From the NCBI RefSeq assembly GCF_001941845.1, contig NZ_CP018870.1, positions 7,106,001 through 7,170,000 of the forward strand: a DNA stretch of 64,000 nt, written 5' to 3'. The notes under the pieces are model-generated. The model was not told where the DNA came from, ran no database searches, and saw only the letters and a list, made by a program, of their open reading frames with translations. A program made the position numbers and the translations under genes. The DNA is from Streptomyces sp. TN58. GTDB taxonomy: Bacteria; Actinomycetota; Actinomycetes; Streptomycetales; Streptomycetaceae. Shown here piece after piece: positions 1 through 8,858 of the stretch. Each line of letters begins with the position of its first letter. The stretch's first letter is position 1.

Positions 1-1
1 C

Positions 2-823
2 GACGTCACGACGGTGACGCAGTCCCTGCGCACCGGCAGGGTGACCGCGTCCACCCCGGCGCTGGAGGTCGTACTCCCGGCCGGCGGGCAGCGGACCCGC
101 ACCCTGGAACTCACCAACCCCGGCCTCGGCACGGCGTTCACGGTGTCCGAGGACGCCGCATGGCTGACGGCCGCACCGGCCGGCGGCGACCTGCCCACGG
201 GCGGGAAGGCACCGGTCACCCTCTCGGTCGACACGGGCGGACTGGCCCCCGGCACGGTCCTCACCGCCGACCTGAAGATCACCTCGGCGAGCGGCCGCAC
301 CCCGGTACTCATCGTCCCGGTCAAGGTCGTCGTCCCCCGCTACCAGGTCGGCCTGGACGCCGGATCCGGCTACGGCTCCACCGACGCCCTCGGCGACGCC
401 TGGTCCCCGGACCGCAAGTACACGCCGGGCTCGTACGGGTACCAGGGCAACGGCACCGTCCGGTCCACCGGCCGCACCATCGCCGGCACCGACGAGCAGC
501 GGCTCTTCCGCAACGCCCGCGAGGGCATGTACGAGTACCGCTTCGACAACGTGCCGAACGGCACCTACACGGTGGAGCTCGGCTTCGCCGAGCTGTCCTC
601 CACCAAGCCGGACAAACGCGTCTTCGACGTCCTCGCCGAAGGCACGCAGGTCCTGCCCTCCCTCGACATCGCGCTTGAGGCGGGCACCTACACGGCCCTG
701 ACCCGCACGTACACGGTCACCGTCACGGACGGGGTGCTCAACATCCGCTTCGTGACGCACTCCGGATTCGGCAAGCCCCTGCTGAACACCCTCCGGGTCA
801 CCGACCGCCCCGACAAGGGCTGA
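2..823 (+). CDS. C-terminal part of a secreted protein with a malectin-like domain (probably a subtilase), 5' end outside window
   Basis: The frame is open from the window edge, so only the last 273 or so residues are visible. Residues about 1-105 look like an Ig/fibronectin-type beta domain (repeated Val/Thr-rich strands, ending VPRYQVGLDAGSGYGS). Residues about 107-265 look like a malectin or malectin-like carbohydrate-binding domain: VGLDAGSG start, a YEYRFDNVPNGTYTVELGF core, and an LNIRF strand near the end. In Streptomyces this C-terminal arrangement is common on large secreted S8 (subtilisin-like) proteases. The catalytic part is not in view, so the protease call is inference and the malectin call is the safer one. 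A strong hairpin follows the stop codon. Confidence 0.6.
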   Translation, partial: DVTTVTQSLRTGRVTASTPALEVVLPAGGQRTRTLELTNPGLGTAFTVSEDAAWLTAAPAGGDLPTGGKAPVTLSVDTGGLAPGTVLTADLKITSASGRTPVLIVPVKVVVPRYQVGLDAGSGYGSTDALGDAWSPDRKYTPGSYGYQGNGTVRSTGRTIAGTDEQRLFRNAREGMYEYRFDNVPNGTYTVELGFAELSSTKPDKRVFDVLAEGTQVLPSLDIALEAGTYTALTRTYTVTVTDGVLNIRFVTHSGFGKPLLNTLRVTDRPDKG

Positions 824-832
824 CCCGGTGAA

Positions 833-858
833 GGGCGGGTGCCGACCGGCACCCGCCC
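833..858 (+). terminator. Rho-independent-type hairpin after the malectin-domain gene
   Basis: GGGCGGGTGCC pairs perfectly with GGCACCCGCCC (11 bp) around a GACC loop, starting 10 nt after the stop codon. There is no clear T-tract, which is usual for Streptomyces terminators. Confidence 0.65.
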
Positions 859-975
859 CCTCCGTCCTACCGGTACACGGTCCCCCGGGCCGCTCCGGCC
901 CATTCGAGTGGCGGGAGCGGCCCGTCGGCGCGACCTGCCGGAGGCCGGCGTCGCGGGTCGCTAACGTGAGCGACC

Positions 976-1797
976 ATGACGCTCCTGAGCGACCAGGCAT
1001 ACGCCGTCCGGGCCCTCGTGGAGTCCGCCGATCCCGGGGCGGTGTGGGCCGTGGGCGGACCCGACGGCACCCTCGCGAGCTCGGACGGGGAGCAGCAGTG
1101 CCACGACGTCGGCGGCCTCACCGCCGTCCTCGCCCTGTGGCCGGTGGTCGGGACGCTCGTCGACGAGGGCGCGCTGCGGCTGCACACCCCCCTGGCCGCA
1201 TACGGGGACCAGGCCGCGGCGGGCGCCCCCGCCGGGACCACCGCCCACCAGCTCCTCACCCACCCCGGGGGCACGGCCGCCCTCACCCGCCTCGTCGAAC
1301 ACCTCTCCGGCAGCGCCCTCGCCGACCTCGCGGCCGCACGCGTCTGGCACCCCCTGGGTATGACCCGCACCCGCCTCGCCGACGGCACCCTCCACGCGCC
1401 CCTCGCCGACCTCGCCCTCTTCCTGGCGCACCTGCTCCACCTGAGCGCCCCGAGCACCGCCGGCGCCCCGGATGCGGCGGGACCCGCGGCGGAGCCGGGC
1501 GGCGCATCCAACCCGCCGCCCCTCACCCGAGACTGGACGGCGGAATCCCTCCGCATCCGCACGGGCGAACTCACCCCCGCCCGCGGACTCCTCTGGCACC
1601 CCGCCCCGCACGGCGTCTGGACCCACCACGCAGACACCGACCCGGGCCCCGCCGTCTGGGTCTCCCCCCGCCACCACCGCTGGGCGGTCCTGCTCCCCGC
1701 CGCCGGCGGCCCGCTGCGCACCGCCTTCGGCGAAGCCGTCTTCGCCCCCGGCGCATCCACCCGCGGCAGCGGGTCGGACGGGATCCCCCGGCCGTAG
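976..1797 (+). CDS. Beta-lactamase-fold protein lacking the catalytic SxxK (probable pseudoenzyme)
   Basis: The 273-residue protein follows the serine beta-lactamase/penicillin-binding-protein-like (S12) hydrolase family from the helix after the active site onward: WPVVGTLVDEGALRLHTPL, then HQLLTHPGG, then VWHPLGMTRTRL. In the family the region before WPVVG carries Ser-x-x-Lys (typically ASLTK). Here the aligned residues read GGLTA, so both the nucleophile Ser and the Lys are gone. The usual Tyr-x-Asn segment before PLGMT also seems to be deleted, and the protein is shorter than the normal 350 or more residues. It is therefore probably not a working hydrolase. It may bind a ligand or be decaying. 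It stands alone between two unrelated genes. Confidence 0.6.
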   Translation: MTLLSDQAYAVRALVESADPGAVWAVGGPDGTLASSDGEQQCHDVGGLTAVLALWPVVGTLVDEGALRLHTPLAAYGDQAAAGAPAGTTAHQLLTHPGGTAALTRLVEHLSGSALADLAAARVWHPLGMTRTRLADGTLHAPLADLALFLAHLLHLSAPSTAGAPDAAGPAAEPGGASNPPPLTRDWTAESLRIRTGELTPARGLLWHPAPHGVWTHHADTDPGPAVWVSPRHHRWAVLLPAAGGPLRTAFGEAVFAPGASTRGSGSDGIPRP

Positions 1798-1884
1798 CGC
1801 TCGGAGCGCGCACCGCGCGAGCGGGACGTACGGTGATGCCGATGTCACCGGCCGTTGTCTCGTTCCCGCCGCGGAGGTACACGG

Positions 1885-3510
1885 ATGCGTACGGTCCAAG
1901 GGGCCGCCCTCGACGGGCTCAGGGCCCGGGTACGGGCCCTCGCGCTACGGACCGGGCTGCCGGTGCGGTCCACGCGGGGCGAGCCCCGGCCACCCGCCGC
2001 ACCGGCCGGCCGCCCCCGTCCCGCGGCAGGCTCCGGCCGCCCGACCCGGAACGGAGCGCCGCTCGCGGCCCGCGGGCCCGCCGCCCCGCCCCGCACGGAG
2101 GACCCCGCCCGGCGGACACCCGTGGAAGCTCTCCCCAGGACCCCCGCCGCCCGCCCGGCCGGTCCCGACGCGGCCCTCGCGCCCGCCCGGACCCCCGCTG
2201 CCGCGACCGCCGTGTTCGCCTCGCTCGGCGCCCTGCTCACCGCCGCCGCCCGACACCGCCCCCTGCGCCGCCGCCCGGGCGAACTGCGCGCCTCCGCCGC
2301 CGCGCTCCGCGCCCTGCGCGCACGCCGCGGAGACGCGCCCGCGCTCGTCCGCACCCGGGCCGGGCAGACGGTCCTCGTCCTCCTCGACCCGCAGGACCTG
2401 CGCCGCTTCTACCGCGAACCACTCAGCGTCCTCGCGGCCGACGCGCCCCGCACATGCCCGGACCTGAGCACGCATGAGGCCGGCCGGGACGGCGACGGCC
2501 CCGGCTGCGCCCGCGGCGAACCGCGCCCGGACCGGCGGCGGATGAGCGCCGACGTACTGGCCGCCGGGCTGCCCGTCCACCCCGCCGCCGGCCCCATCCT
2601 CACCGTCGTCGCCGAGGAAGCCCGGCACCTGACCGCCACCGGCACACTCGAACTCCAGCGCGCCCGGCACGCCGTGAGCCGGGCCGCCCGGCGCGTCGTC
2701 CTCGGCGACCCGGCCGCCGAGGACGACGAACTCGCCGGATGGCTCACCCAACTGCGCGCCGGAGAAGGGCGGCTGCGCGGCGGCCGGACACGGGCCGCGC
2801 GTGCGGTGCGCGACAAGGTCCGCGCACGCATCCGCGAGTACGCCCGGCACGCGGGGGACGACACCCTCGTCGGCCGGGCCGCCCGCCACGCCGCCCCCCT
2901 CGACACCGCCGACCCCGGCGGAGCCGTCGACCCAGCCGACGAGGCCCGGCTCTGGCTCCTGGCCATGGACGCCGTGCCCGCCACCCTGCTGCGTACGCTC
3001 CTGCTGCTGGGCGCCCACCCCTGTGAACAGGACGCGGCCGCGGCCGAAGCCTCCGCCGAGGCCGCCGCCTGGCCGGGCCGCGGCGAACTCCCCAGGCTGC
3101 GCGCCTGCGTCCGCGAGTCGCTGCGCCTGTACCCGGTGGTGCCGGACCTGGTCCGCGTCACCCGCGCCGAGACCGAATGGCGGGGAGTGCGCCACCCGGC
3201 CGGCACCGCCGTGCTGCTGCCCGCCGCGTTCCACCAGCGCGACCCCGAACGGGTCCCGGCCGCCCACGTCTTCGTACCGGGCCGGTGGAAGAACCCCGCC
3301 GCCGACCGGGACATCCGGATGGCGCCCTTCAGCCACGGCGGCGGCCGCTGCCCCGGCGACCAGCTCGGGCTGATGATCACGGCGGCCTTCTGCGCCGGGG
3401 TGCTGCGCGGGCACCGGATCACCGGCACCCGCCCGGTCCTGGACCCCGTCGGACCACTGCCCGTGACCCTCGACCCGCACGGCGTCCGCCTCACCCTCAC
3501 CCGCCGCTGA
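1885..3510 (+). CDS. Cytochrome P450 with a long low-complexity N-terminus
   Basis: A haem-thiolate monooxygenase of 541 residues. The ATG at 1885 is chosen over an upstream in-frame GTG because GGAGG lies 7 nt before it. Residues about 1-105 are Ala/Pro/Arg-rich and carry no recognisable domain; the P450 fold starts after that. The K-helix ExxR is in RESLRLYP (about residue 410) and the haem loop FSHGGGRCPG supplies the Cys ligand at about residue 489. The I-helix reads AMDAVPATLL, where most P450s have an acid followed by Thr; the Thr is missing, so proton delivery may differ. It reads toward a downstream gene of unknown function 80 bp away, probably co-transcribed. No ferredoxin or ferredoxin reductase is nearby, so redox partners must come from elsewhere. 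The substrate is unknown. Confidence 0.85.
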   Translation: MRTVQGAALDGLRARVRALALRTGLPVRSTRGEPRPPAAPAGRPRPAAGSGRPTRNGAPLAARGPAAPPRTEDPARRTPVEALPRTPAARPAGPDAALAPARTPAAATAVFASLGALLTAAARHRPLRRRPGELRASAAALRALRARRGDAPALVRTRAGQTVLVLLDPQDLRRFYREPLSVLAADAPRTCPDLSTHEAGRDGDGPGCARGEPRPDRRRMSADVLAAGLPVHPAAGPILTVVAEEARHLTATGTLELQRARHAVSRAARRVVLGDPAAEDDELAGWLTQLRAGEGRLRGGRTRAARAVRDKVRARIREYARHAGDDTLVGRAARHAAPLDTADPGGAVDPADEARLWLLAMDAVPATLLRTLLLLGAHPCEQDAAAAEASAEAAAWPGRGELPRLRACVRESLRLYPVVPDLVRVTRAETEWRGVRHPAGTAVLLPAAFHQRDPERVPAAHVFVPGRWKNPAADRDIRMAPFSHGGGRCPGDQLGLMITAAFCAGVLRGHRITGTRPVLDPVGPLPVTLDPHGVRLTLTRR

Positions 3511-3590
3511 CGGCGCCGGCGCACCGGCCGCGCCGCGCCGCGTGCCCGTCCCTCCGATCCCCTGACCCCTGCCGACCCCATGAGGAACCC

Positions 3591-4544
3591 ATGTCCGACG
3601 CTGTGACCTCCGCGTCCCCCGCCCCGGACGTCGACCAGCTCGACGCCCCGAGCCGAGCCCTCGCCGAGGCCGCCGACGCGGTCGGCGAGGCCGCCCGCTA
3701 CGCCTCCGGCCTGGCCTTCGGAACCCGCCTGCCCGCCGCAGCGCTGGCCAGGGGAGGGCACAGCAGGCGCGGTTGGCGCACCCTGCTGCGCACCCTCACC
3801 GACCCGGCGGGTCTCGGCTGGGCCGCGCGCGGCCGGGGCGCGGCCCGCGCCGGCCGCCTCGCGGGGGTCCTGGCCGGCCGGGAGAGCCTCGCCGTCAGCA
3901 TCGCGGTCTGCGGGCTCAAGGCCAGGATCCGGGCCGCGAGCGCGGACCGTCCCGAACTCCTGGCGGACGCCGGAACCGCGGCGGTCCTGCGGGCCGTGGA
4001 AGCCGGCCGCCAGGCCGAGGCCGCCGGCCTGTTCCGCGGCATCATGCACGAGCGCGGCGCCGAGCACGCCTTCTCCCTGCTGGCGCCGTCGTTCGCCGAC
4101 ATCCTCGCCTGGCACGCCCTGACCGACGCGAACCCCTTCAACGACCACGCCGGCTGGCAGGTCGCCACCGGCCGGGCCGAGACGGCCCGCCCGCTCCTTG
4201 GACTCGCCGCCGCCCTGTGGGCCTTCTGCGACCGCGGCGCCGGCCTGCCCGCAAGGCCACCGACGACGCCGGCCGCCGAGCGCGGGCCCGTCCGGCGCAG
4301 GACCGCCGACCGGCCGCCGAAGCCGTACCGGCCGGCGGCGCGCCCCCCGGGCGGGAGCCTGCACGACCACGCCGCCGCCCTGCATACTCACGCGGTCCGG
4401 CTGCGGGGAGCCGCGGCCTGCTCACCGGGGTGGCAGGGCCGGGACGCCGAAGCCCTGCGCGCGGAGGTCGACAGCCTGGCCACCCGCTGCGGGAGGGCGG
4501 CCGGCGGCCTCGCCCTCGCCGCCGCCCAACTGCGCGACCGGTGA
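3591..4544 (+). CDS. Hypothetical protein downstream of the P450
   Basis: A 317-residue, Ala/Arg-rich, mostly helical protein that I do not recognise. The ATG at 3591 follows a GAGGA Shine-Dalgarno sequence. Residues 1-210 look folded (helices such as ALAEAADAVGEAARYAS, and a conserved-looking EHAFSLLAPSFADILAWHAL and NPFNDHAGW stretch). About residues 215-255 form a Pro/Arg linker, and a short helical tail follows. No signal peptide or membrane segment is apparent. Its position 80 bp after the P450 on the same strand suggests a shared transcript and a role linked to the P450, but nothing in the sequence proves this. Confidence 0.6.
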   Translation: MSDAVTSASPAPDVDQLDAPSRALAEAADAVGEAARYASGLAFGTRLPAAALARGGHSRRGWRTLLRTLTDPAGLGWAARGRGAARAGRLAGVLAGRESLAVSIAVCGLKARIRAASADRPELLADAGTAAVLRAVEAGRQAEAAGLFRGIMHERGAEHAFSLLAPSFADILAWHALTDANPFNDHAGWQVATGRAETARPLLGLAAALWAFCDRGAGLPARPPTTPAAERGPVRRRTADRPPKPYRPAARPPGGSLHDHAAALHTHAVRLRGAAACSPGWQGRDAEALRAEVDSLATRCGRAAGGLALAAAQLRDR

Positions 4545-4589
4545 CGGCGGGGAGCGCGTACGGCCGGGACCGGCCGTGATGACGCTCCC

Positions 4590-5123
4590 TCAGTCCCCGG
4601 CGGCTTCCCAGAGCCGGCGCAGCGCGGCCAGGGCACGTTCGGCGACTTCCTCCGGGGCACCGGACACGTCCACCGCGACGCCGAGCTCGTCGCCCTGGAG
4701 CGGCTCCAGCGTGGCGAACTGCGACTCCAGCAGGCTGGTGGGCATGAAGTGGCCCTTGCGCGCCGCCATCCGCTCCTCGATCAGCGAGCGTTCACCGGTG
4801 AGGTGTACGAAGACGGCCCCGGGGGCCGCGGCGCGCAGCCGGTCGCGGTAGGCCCGCTTGAGCGAGGACGCGGCGATCACCCCGCCGCACGCCGTCCCGG
4901 CACGGTTGCGGATCCACTCGCCCACGGCGTCCAGCCAGGGCCACCGGTCCGCGTCGTCCAGGGGGTGGCCGGCTGCCATCTTGGCGATGTTGGCGGCCGG
5001 ATGGAAGGCATCGCCCTCCGCGTAGGGGAGGCCGAGCCGTTCCGCGAGCAGCCGGCCCACGGTCGTCTTGCCCGTGCCGGCCACGCCCATCATCACAACG
5101 ACGCGCTGGGTGCCCACGTCCAC
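4590..5123 (-). CDS. gntK: Gluconokinase
   Basis: Phosphorylates gluconate to 6-phosphogluconate with ATP, feeding the pentose phosphate pathway. The 177-residue protein has the P-loop GVAGTGKTT near its start, the GDAFHPAANIAKMAAGHPLDD-type gluconate-binding segment, SSLKRAYRDRLR, and the ARKGHFMPTSLLESQF block that is diagnostic of the family. Length fits the family. The GTG at 5123 is preferred because GAGGA lies about 8 nt upstream; longer in-frame starts exist (ATG at 5171, TTG at 5189), but these fall inside a palindromic operator. It is divergent from a FadR-type GntR regulator, the usual partner of a gluconate gene. No gluconate permease (GntP/GntT) is in the window. Confidence 0.9.
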   Translation of the reverse strand: MDVGTQRVVVMMGVAGTGKTTVGRLLAERLGLPYAEGDAFHPAANIAKMAAGHPLDDADRWPWLDAVGEWIRNRAGTACGGVIAASSLKRAYRDRLRAAAPGAVFVHLTGERSLIEERMAARKGHFMPTSLLESQFATLEPLQGDELGVAVDVSGAPEEVAERALAALRRLWEAAGD

Positions 5124-5170
5124 CTCGCTGTCCTCGTCGACACCGGTTCGTGAAGCACCACTGAAGCGCA

Positions 5171-5189
5171 TTAAGTACGACGTATTCAA
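5171..5189. promoter_or_regulatory. Imperfect 19-bp palindrome between gntK and its GntR-family regulator, probable operator
   Basis: TTAAGTACGACGTATTCAA reads as two 9-bp arms around a central A; 7 of 9 positions pair. It is AT-rich in a GC-rich genome and lies between two divergent genes, the usual place for a GntR/FadR operator. Regulator identity is inferred from position. Confidence 0.5.
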
Positions 5190-5248
5190 GCCTCAGGGCG
5201 AAGACATCACATCTTTTGCCGACGGGGCGTCAACCGTACGCTTGCGCC

Positions 5249-5971
5249 ATGACCACCCAAGGCGCCGAAAACGGTCCGGGACCGGGCCTGCACGCCCACG
5301 TGCTGGACACCGTCGGCCTCGCGATCGCCGCGGGCGAGTACCCGCCCGGCAGCGTCCTGCGTACGGACGAGATGGCCGAACGCTTCGGCGCCTCCCGCAC
5401 CGTGGTGCGCGAGGCCGTCCGCGTCCTGGAGTCGATGCACCTGGTCGAGTCCCGCCGCCGGGTCGGCGTCACCGTGCGCCCCGCCGACGCGTGGAACGTC
5501 TACGACCCCCGGGTGATCCGCTGGCGGCTGGCCGGTCCCGACCGGCCCCGGCAGCTGCGCTCCCTCACCGTGCTGCGCTCCGCGATCGAGCCGGTGGCGG
5601 CCGGTCTCGCCGCGACCCTGGCGACCCCCCGGCACTGCGCCGACCTCACCGCTGCGGCCCTCGGCATGGTCCGCACCTCACGCGGGCACCGGCTCGACGA
5701 CTACCTGCGGTACGACATCGCCTTCCACCGTGTGGTGTTGGACGCCTCCGGGAACGAGATGTTCGCCCGCCTCGGGGACGTGGTCGCGGAGGTCCTGACG
5801 GGGCGCACCGAACACGAGGTGATGTTCCACGACCCCGACCCCGCCGCCGTCACGCTGCACGTCCAGGTGGCCGAGGCGATCCGCGAGGGCGACGCCGCCC
5901 GCGCCGAGACCCTGACCCGGCGGATAGCGGTGGGCGCGCTGGAGGAACTGGACGTCCTGCTCGCTCCGTAG
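5249..5971 (+). CDS. GntR family, FadR-subfamily transcriptional regulator (probable gluconate regulator)
   Basis: A 240-residue repressor-type protein. The N-terminal winged helix (about residues 20-85) contains VLRTDEMAERFGASRTVVREAVRVLESMHLVESRRRVG. The C-terminal FCD ligand-binding domain has the metal/ligand pattern with DDYLRYDIAFHRVVLDASGN and later HVQVAEAIREGD. It is divergent from gluconokinase with an AT-rich palindrome between, so gluconate or 6-phosphogluconate is the likely effector by analogy with GntR regulators of gluconate genes. ATG 5249 is chosen. An in-frame extension to 5216 has no Shine-Dalgarno sequence. The 5' spacing is short and the mRNA may be leaderless. Confidence 0.8.
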   Translation: MTTQGAENGPGPGLHAHVLDTVGLAIAAGEYPPGSVLRTDEMAERFGASRTVVREAVRVLESMHLVESRRRVGVTVRPADAWNVYDPRVIRWRLAGPDRPRQLRSLTVLRSAIEPVAAGLAATLATPRHCADLTAAALGMVRTSRGHRLDDYLRYDIAFHRVVLDASGNEMFARLGDVVAEVLTGRTEHEVMFHDPDPAAVTLHVQVAEAIREGDAARAETLTRRIAVGALEELDVLLAP

Positions 5972-6112
5972 GGCGTGGTGCGCGGCTCCGTCCGCCCGCG
6001 CCGCGTCCGGTCACCGGAGCCGCCTGCGGGGCGGTCGGGGATAATGTCCGCGAACGGCACAAGCAGTGGAGACGCCGGCCGCGCGGCGGCCCGGCAGGAG
6101 AGGGAGCCCCCG

Positions 6113-6460
6113 ATGGACGTGCAGCACTTCGAGCGGATCACCGCTTTCATCGAGGCGCGGCTCACCCCGCTGTTCGACGAGGCCACGGGAAGCGAGCACG
6201 GCTTCTCGATGGACGACACCTCGCGCGCCCTGCGCGCGCTGCGCAACTCCGTCCTGGAGGCCTCGGCAGTCAAGGGCCTCATCGAGAAGCGGGAGGCGGC
6301 CGAGCCGGCCATGCGCCGGGTGATCGACCAGTCCGTCGAGCACAACTGGGACGTGCTGCGCGGGATCGCCCGCCAGTGGGAGGACCACGCCGACTTCCGC
6401 CACGAGTTCAAGCACCACGCCTGGGAGCTCGACCACCACCACGCAGCGGCGCAGGCCTGA
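6113..6460 (+). CDS. Small DUF6221-like hypothetical protein
   Basis: A 115-residue helical protein preceded by a purine-rich GGAGAGGGA Shine-Dalgarno region. It shows the pattern of the Streptomyces DUF6221 family: an N-terminal FIEARL helix, a central VLEASAVKGLIEKREAAE helix, and a C-terminal HNWDVLRGIARQWEDHADFRHEF block. Function is unknown; there is no signal peptide or membrane helix. Family assignment is from memory of the pattern and should be treated as moderate. A hairpin shared with the convergent VOC gene follows. Confidence 0.6.
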   Translation: MDVQHFERITAFIEARLTPLFDEATGSEHGFSMDDTSRALRALRNSVLEASAVKGLIEKREAAEPAMRRVIDQSVEHNWDVLRGIARQWEDHADFRHEFKHHAWELDHHHAAAQA

Positions 6461-6471
6461 CCCCGCCGAAC

Positions 6472-6510
6472 GCCGCGTCGCACCGTGCTCCCCGCACCGT
6501 GTGACGCGGC
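6472..6510. terminator. Bidirectional terminator hairpin between convergent genes
   Basis: GCCGCGTCGCAC (6472-6483) pairs with GTGTGACGCGGC (6499-6510) over 12 bp including one G-U, with a 15-nt loop. It sits between the stop at 6460 and the stop of the convergent VOC gene at 6544. Confidence 0.6.
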
Positions 6511-6543
6511 GTCCCGCCCGGCGCCGGCCGCGGCCGACGGGCA

Positions 6544-6930
6544 TCACGCGCCCGGTTCCGCCGACTTGCGCGGCGTGATCTGCTGGACCGCCCAGCCGTT
6601 GCCGTCCGGGTCCGAGAAGTAGACGAAGGAGCCCCACGGCAGGTCCTGGATCTCCGTCACCTCGACACCCCGGCCGCGCAGGTCCTCGTAGGCCTCCTCG
6701 ATGTCGGTGACGACCACCTGCATGTTGTCGAGGGATCCGGGCGTCATCCGGGTGAGGCCCCTGCCGATCGCGATCGAGCAGGCCGACCCCGGCGGGGTCA
6801 GCTGTACGAAGCGGATGTCCTCGCTGACGGTGACGTCGTGGTCGGCGTTGAAGCCGATCTTCTCGTAGAAGGCCTTGGCCCGGTCGACATCGGTGACGGG
6901 CACGGCGACGAGTTCCAGTTTGATGTCCAT
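6544..6930 (-). CDS. VOC (glyoxalase/bleomycin resistance-like) family protein
   Basis: A 128-residue, single VOC module: the N-terminal MDIKLELVAVPVTDVDRAKAFY strand-helix unit and the C-terminal FVYFSDPDGNGWAVQQI unit are both present. The family includes glyoxalases, extradiol dioxygenases and fosfomycin or bleomycin resistance proteins, and the substrate cannot be read from sequence. ATG 6930 is chosen over the in-frame GTG at 6933. It lies 7 bp downstream of the ABC exporter stop on the same strand, so it may be co-transcribed with it. Confidence 0.8.
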   Translation of the reverse strand: MDIKLELVAVPVTDVDRAKAFYEKIGFNADHDVTVSEDIRFVQLTPPGSACSIAIGRGLTRMTPGSLDNMQVVVTDIEEAYEDLRGRGVEVTEIQDLPWGSFVYFSDPDGNGWAVQQITPRKSAEPGA

Positions 6931-6937
6931 CACAGCA

Positions 6938-8851
6938 TCATGCGCCCCGCACCGGTGCCGCGCCGCCGGATTCGATTCCTGCGGGCGTGTCCGCCGCGGC
7001 GAACTGCGTGCGGTACAGCTCCTCGTACCGGCCGCCCGCGGCCAGCAGCCCGGTGTGCGTGCCCCGTTCGACGATCCGGCCGTCCTCGACGACGAGGATC
7101 AGGTCGGCCGCCTGCACGGTGGACAGCCGGTGCGCGATGACCACGGCGGTCCGGCCCGCCAGGGCCTCGCCCAACGCCTCCTGCACCGCCGCCTCCGACG
7201 TGGAGTCCAGGTGCGCGGTGGCCTCGTCGAGGACCACGACCCGCTGCCGTGCCAGCAGCAGCCGCGCGATCGTCAGGCGCTGCCGCTCACCGCCCGACAG
7301 CCGGTAGCCGCGCTCACCGACCACCGTGTCCAGGCCGTCCGGCAGCGCGGCGACCAGGCCGTCGAGCCGGGACCGGCGCAGCGCCTCCCAGATGTCCTCC
7401 TCGGTGGCGTCCGGGCGGGCCAGCAGCAGGTTGGCCCGTACCGACTCGTGGAAGAGGTGCCCGTCCTGGGTGACCATGCCGAGCGTCTCGCGGATCGAGT
7501 CGGCCGTCAGGTCCCGTACGTCGACCCCGCCGAGCCGGACCGCGCCCGCGTCGGCGTCGTACAGCCGCGGCAGCAGCTGGGCGATGGTCGACTTGCCGGC
7601 GCCGGACGAACCCACCAGTGCGATCATCTGGCCGGGCTCGGCGCGGAAGGACACCTCGTGCAGGACCTGCGTACCGCCCCGGGCGTCGAGTACGGCGACC
7701 TCCTCCAGGGACGCGAGGGAGACCTTGTCGGCGGACGGGTAGCCGAAGGACACCCGGTCGAACTCGACGGCCACCGGCCCTTCCGGCACCCGCCGGGCAT
7801 CCGGCTTCTGCGCGATGAGCGGCTTCAGGTCGAGGATCTCGAAGACCCGCTCGAAACTCACCAGCGCGCTCATCACCTCGACGCGGGCCCCGGCGAGAGC
7901 GGTCAGCGGGGCGTACAGCCGGGTCAGGAGCAGGGCGAGCGCGACGACGGAGCCGGCGTCCAGGGTCCCGCGCAGGGCGTAGTACCCGCCGAGTCCGTAG
8001 ACGAGCGCGAGGGCCAGCGCCGAGACCAGGGTGAGGGCCGTGATGAACGCCGACTGGGCCATCGCGGTGCGGATCCCGATGTCCCGTACGCGTGCCGCCC
8101 GGACCGCGAACTCGGCGGACTCGTCGGCGGGCCGGCCGAACAGCTTGACCAGCGTCGCGCCGGGCGCCGAGAACCGTTCGGTCATCTGGGTGCCCATCGC
8201 GGCGTTCAGCGCCGAGGCCTCCCGCTGCATCGCCGCCATCCGCGCCCCCATCCGGCGGGCCGGCAGGACGAACACGGGCAACAGCACCAGCGCCAGCAGG
8301 GTGATCTGCCAGGAGATGCCCAGCATCACGACGAGGGTCAGCAGCAGGGTGACGAGGTTGGCGACGACGCCCGAGAGGGTGTTGCTGAACGCCCGCTGCG
8401 CGCCGATGACGTCGTTGTTGAGGCGGCTGACGAGGGCGCCGGTCCGGGTCCGGGTGAAGAAGGCGACCGGCATCCGCTGCACGTGGTCGAAGACGGCCGT
8501 CCGCAGATCCAGGATCAGCCCCTCGCCGAGGGTGGCGGAGAGCCGGCGGGCCAGCAGCCCGAGCCCCGCCTCCGCGACCGCGATCAGCGCGATGAAGAGG
8601 GCGAGCCGGGTCACCACGGCGCCGTCCCGGCCGTCCACGACGGCGGTGACGACCCGGCTGGCGAGCACCGGCGTGGCCACCGCCAACAGGGCCGTCACCA
8701 CGCTCAGCAGGAGGAAGAGAACGAGCCCGCGGCGGTGCGGGCGGGCGAACGCGGCCACGCGGCGCAGACCGGCCCGGGAGAGGGGGCGGCGGTCCTGCTG
8801 GGCGTTGATCGCGCTGTGCAGTGAGGTCCAAGCGGTGACTTCCATGTCCAT
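6938..8851 (-). CDS. ABC exporter half-transporter (fused permease and ATPase)
   Basis: A 637-residue type IV ABC half-transporter that should act as a homodimer in the membrane to export lipophilic compounds. Residues about 35-320 hold six membrane helices, with the [18 protein letters not shown] coupling region. The nucleotide-binding domain has Walker [10 protein letters not shown] (about 414), LSGGERQR signature (about 518), Walker [13 protein letters not shown] and switch AHRLS. It follows the MDR/lipid-exporter subfamily, and the substrate is unknown. A near-perfect MerR-type promoter sits directly upstream, with -10 only 7 nt before the ATG. The mRNA is thus predicted to be leaderless and induced by a MerR-family activator encoded elsewhere. 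Confidence 0.9.
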   Translation of the reverse strand: MDMEVTAWTSLHSAINAQQDRRPLSRAGLRRVAAFARPHRRGLVLFLLLSVVTALLAVATPVLASRVVTAVVDGRDGAVVTRLALFIALIAVAEAGLGLLARRLSATLGEGLILDLRTAVFDHVQRMPVAFFTRTRTGALVSRLNNDVIGAQRAFSNTLSGVVANLVTLLLTLVVMLGISWQITLLALVLLPVFVLPARRMGARMAAMQREASALNAAMGTQMTERFSAPGATLVKLFGRPADESAEFAVRAARVRDIGIRTAMAQSAFITALTLVSALALALVYGLGGYYALRGTLDAGSVVALALLLTRLYAPLTALAGARVEVMSALVSFERVFEILDLKPLIAQKPDARRVPEGPVAVEFDRVSFGYPSADKVSLASLEEVAVLDARGGTQVLHEVSFRAEPGQMIALVGSSGAGKSTIAQLLPRLYDADAGAVRLGGVDVRDLTADSIRETLGMVTQDGHLFHESVRANLLLARPDATEEDIWEALRRSRLDGLVAALPDGLDTVVGERGYRLSGGERQRLTIARLLLARQRVVVLDEATAHLDSTSEAAVQEALGEALAGRTAVVIAHRLSTVQAADLILVVEDGRIVERGTHTGLLAAGGRYEELYRTQFAAADTPAGIESGGAAPVRGA

Positions 8852-8858
8852 GACCCGA

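Noticed and set aside
2409..4391. 660-codon minus-strand frame across the P450 and partner gene
   Set aside because: Low-complexity Arg/Gly/Ala translation with no motif; the plus strand encodes a clear P450.
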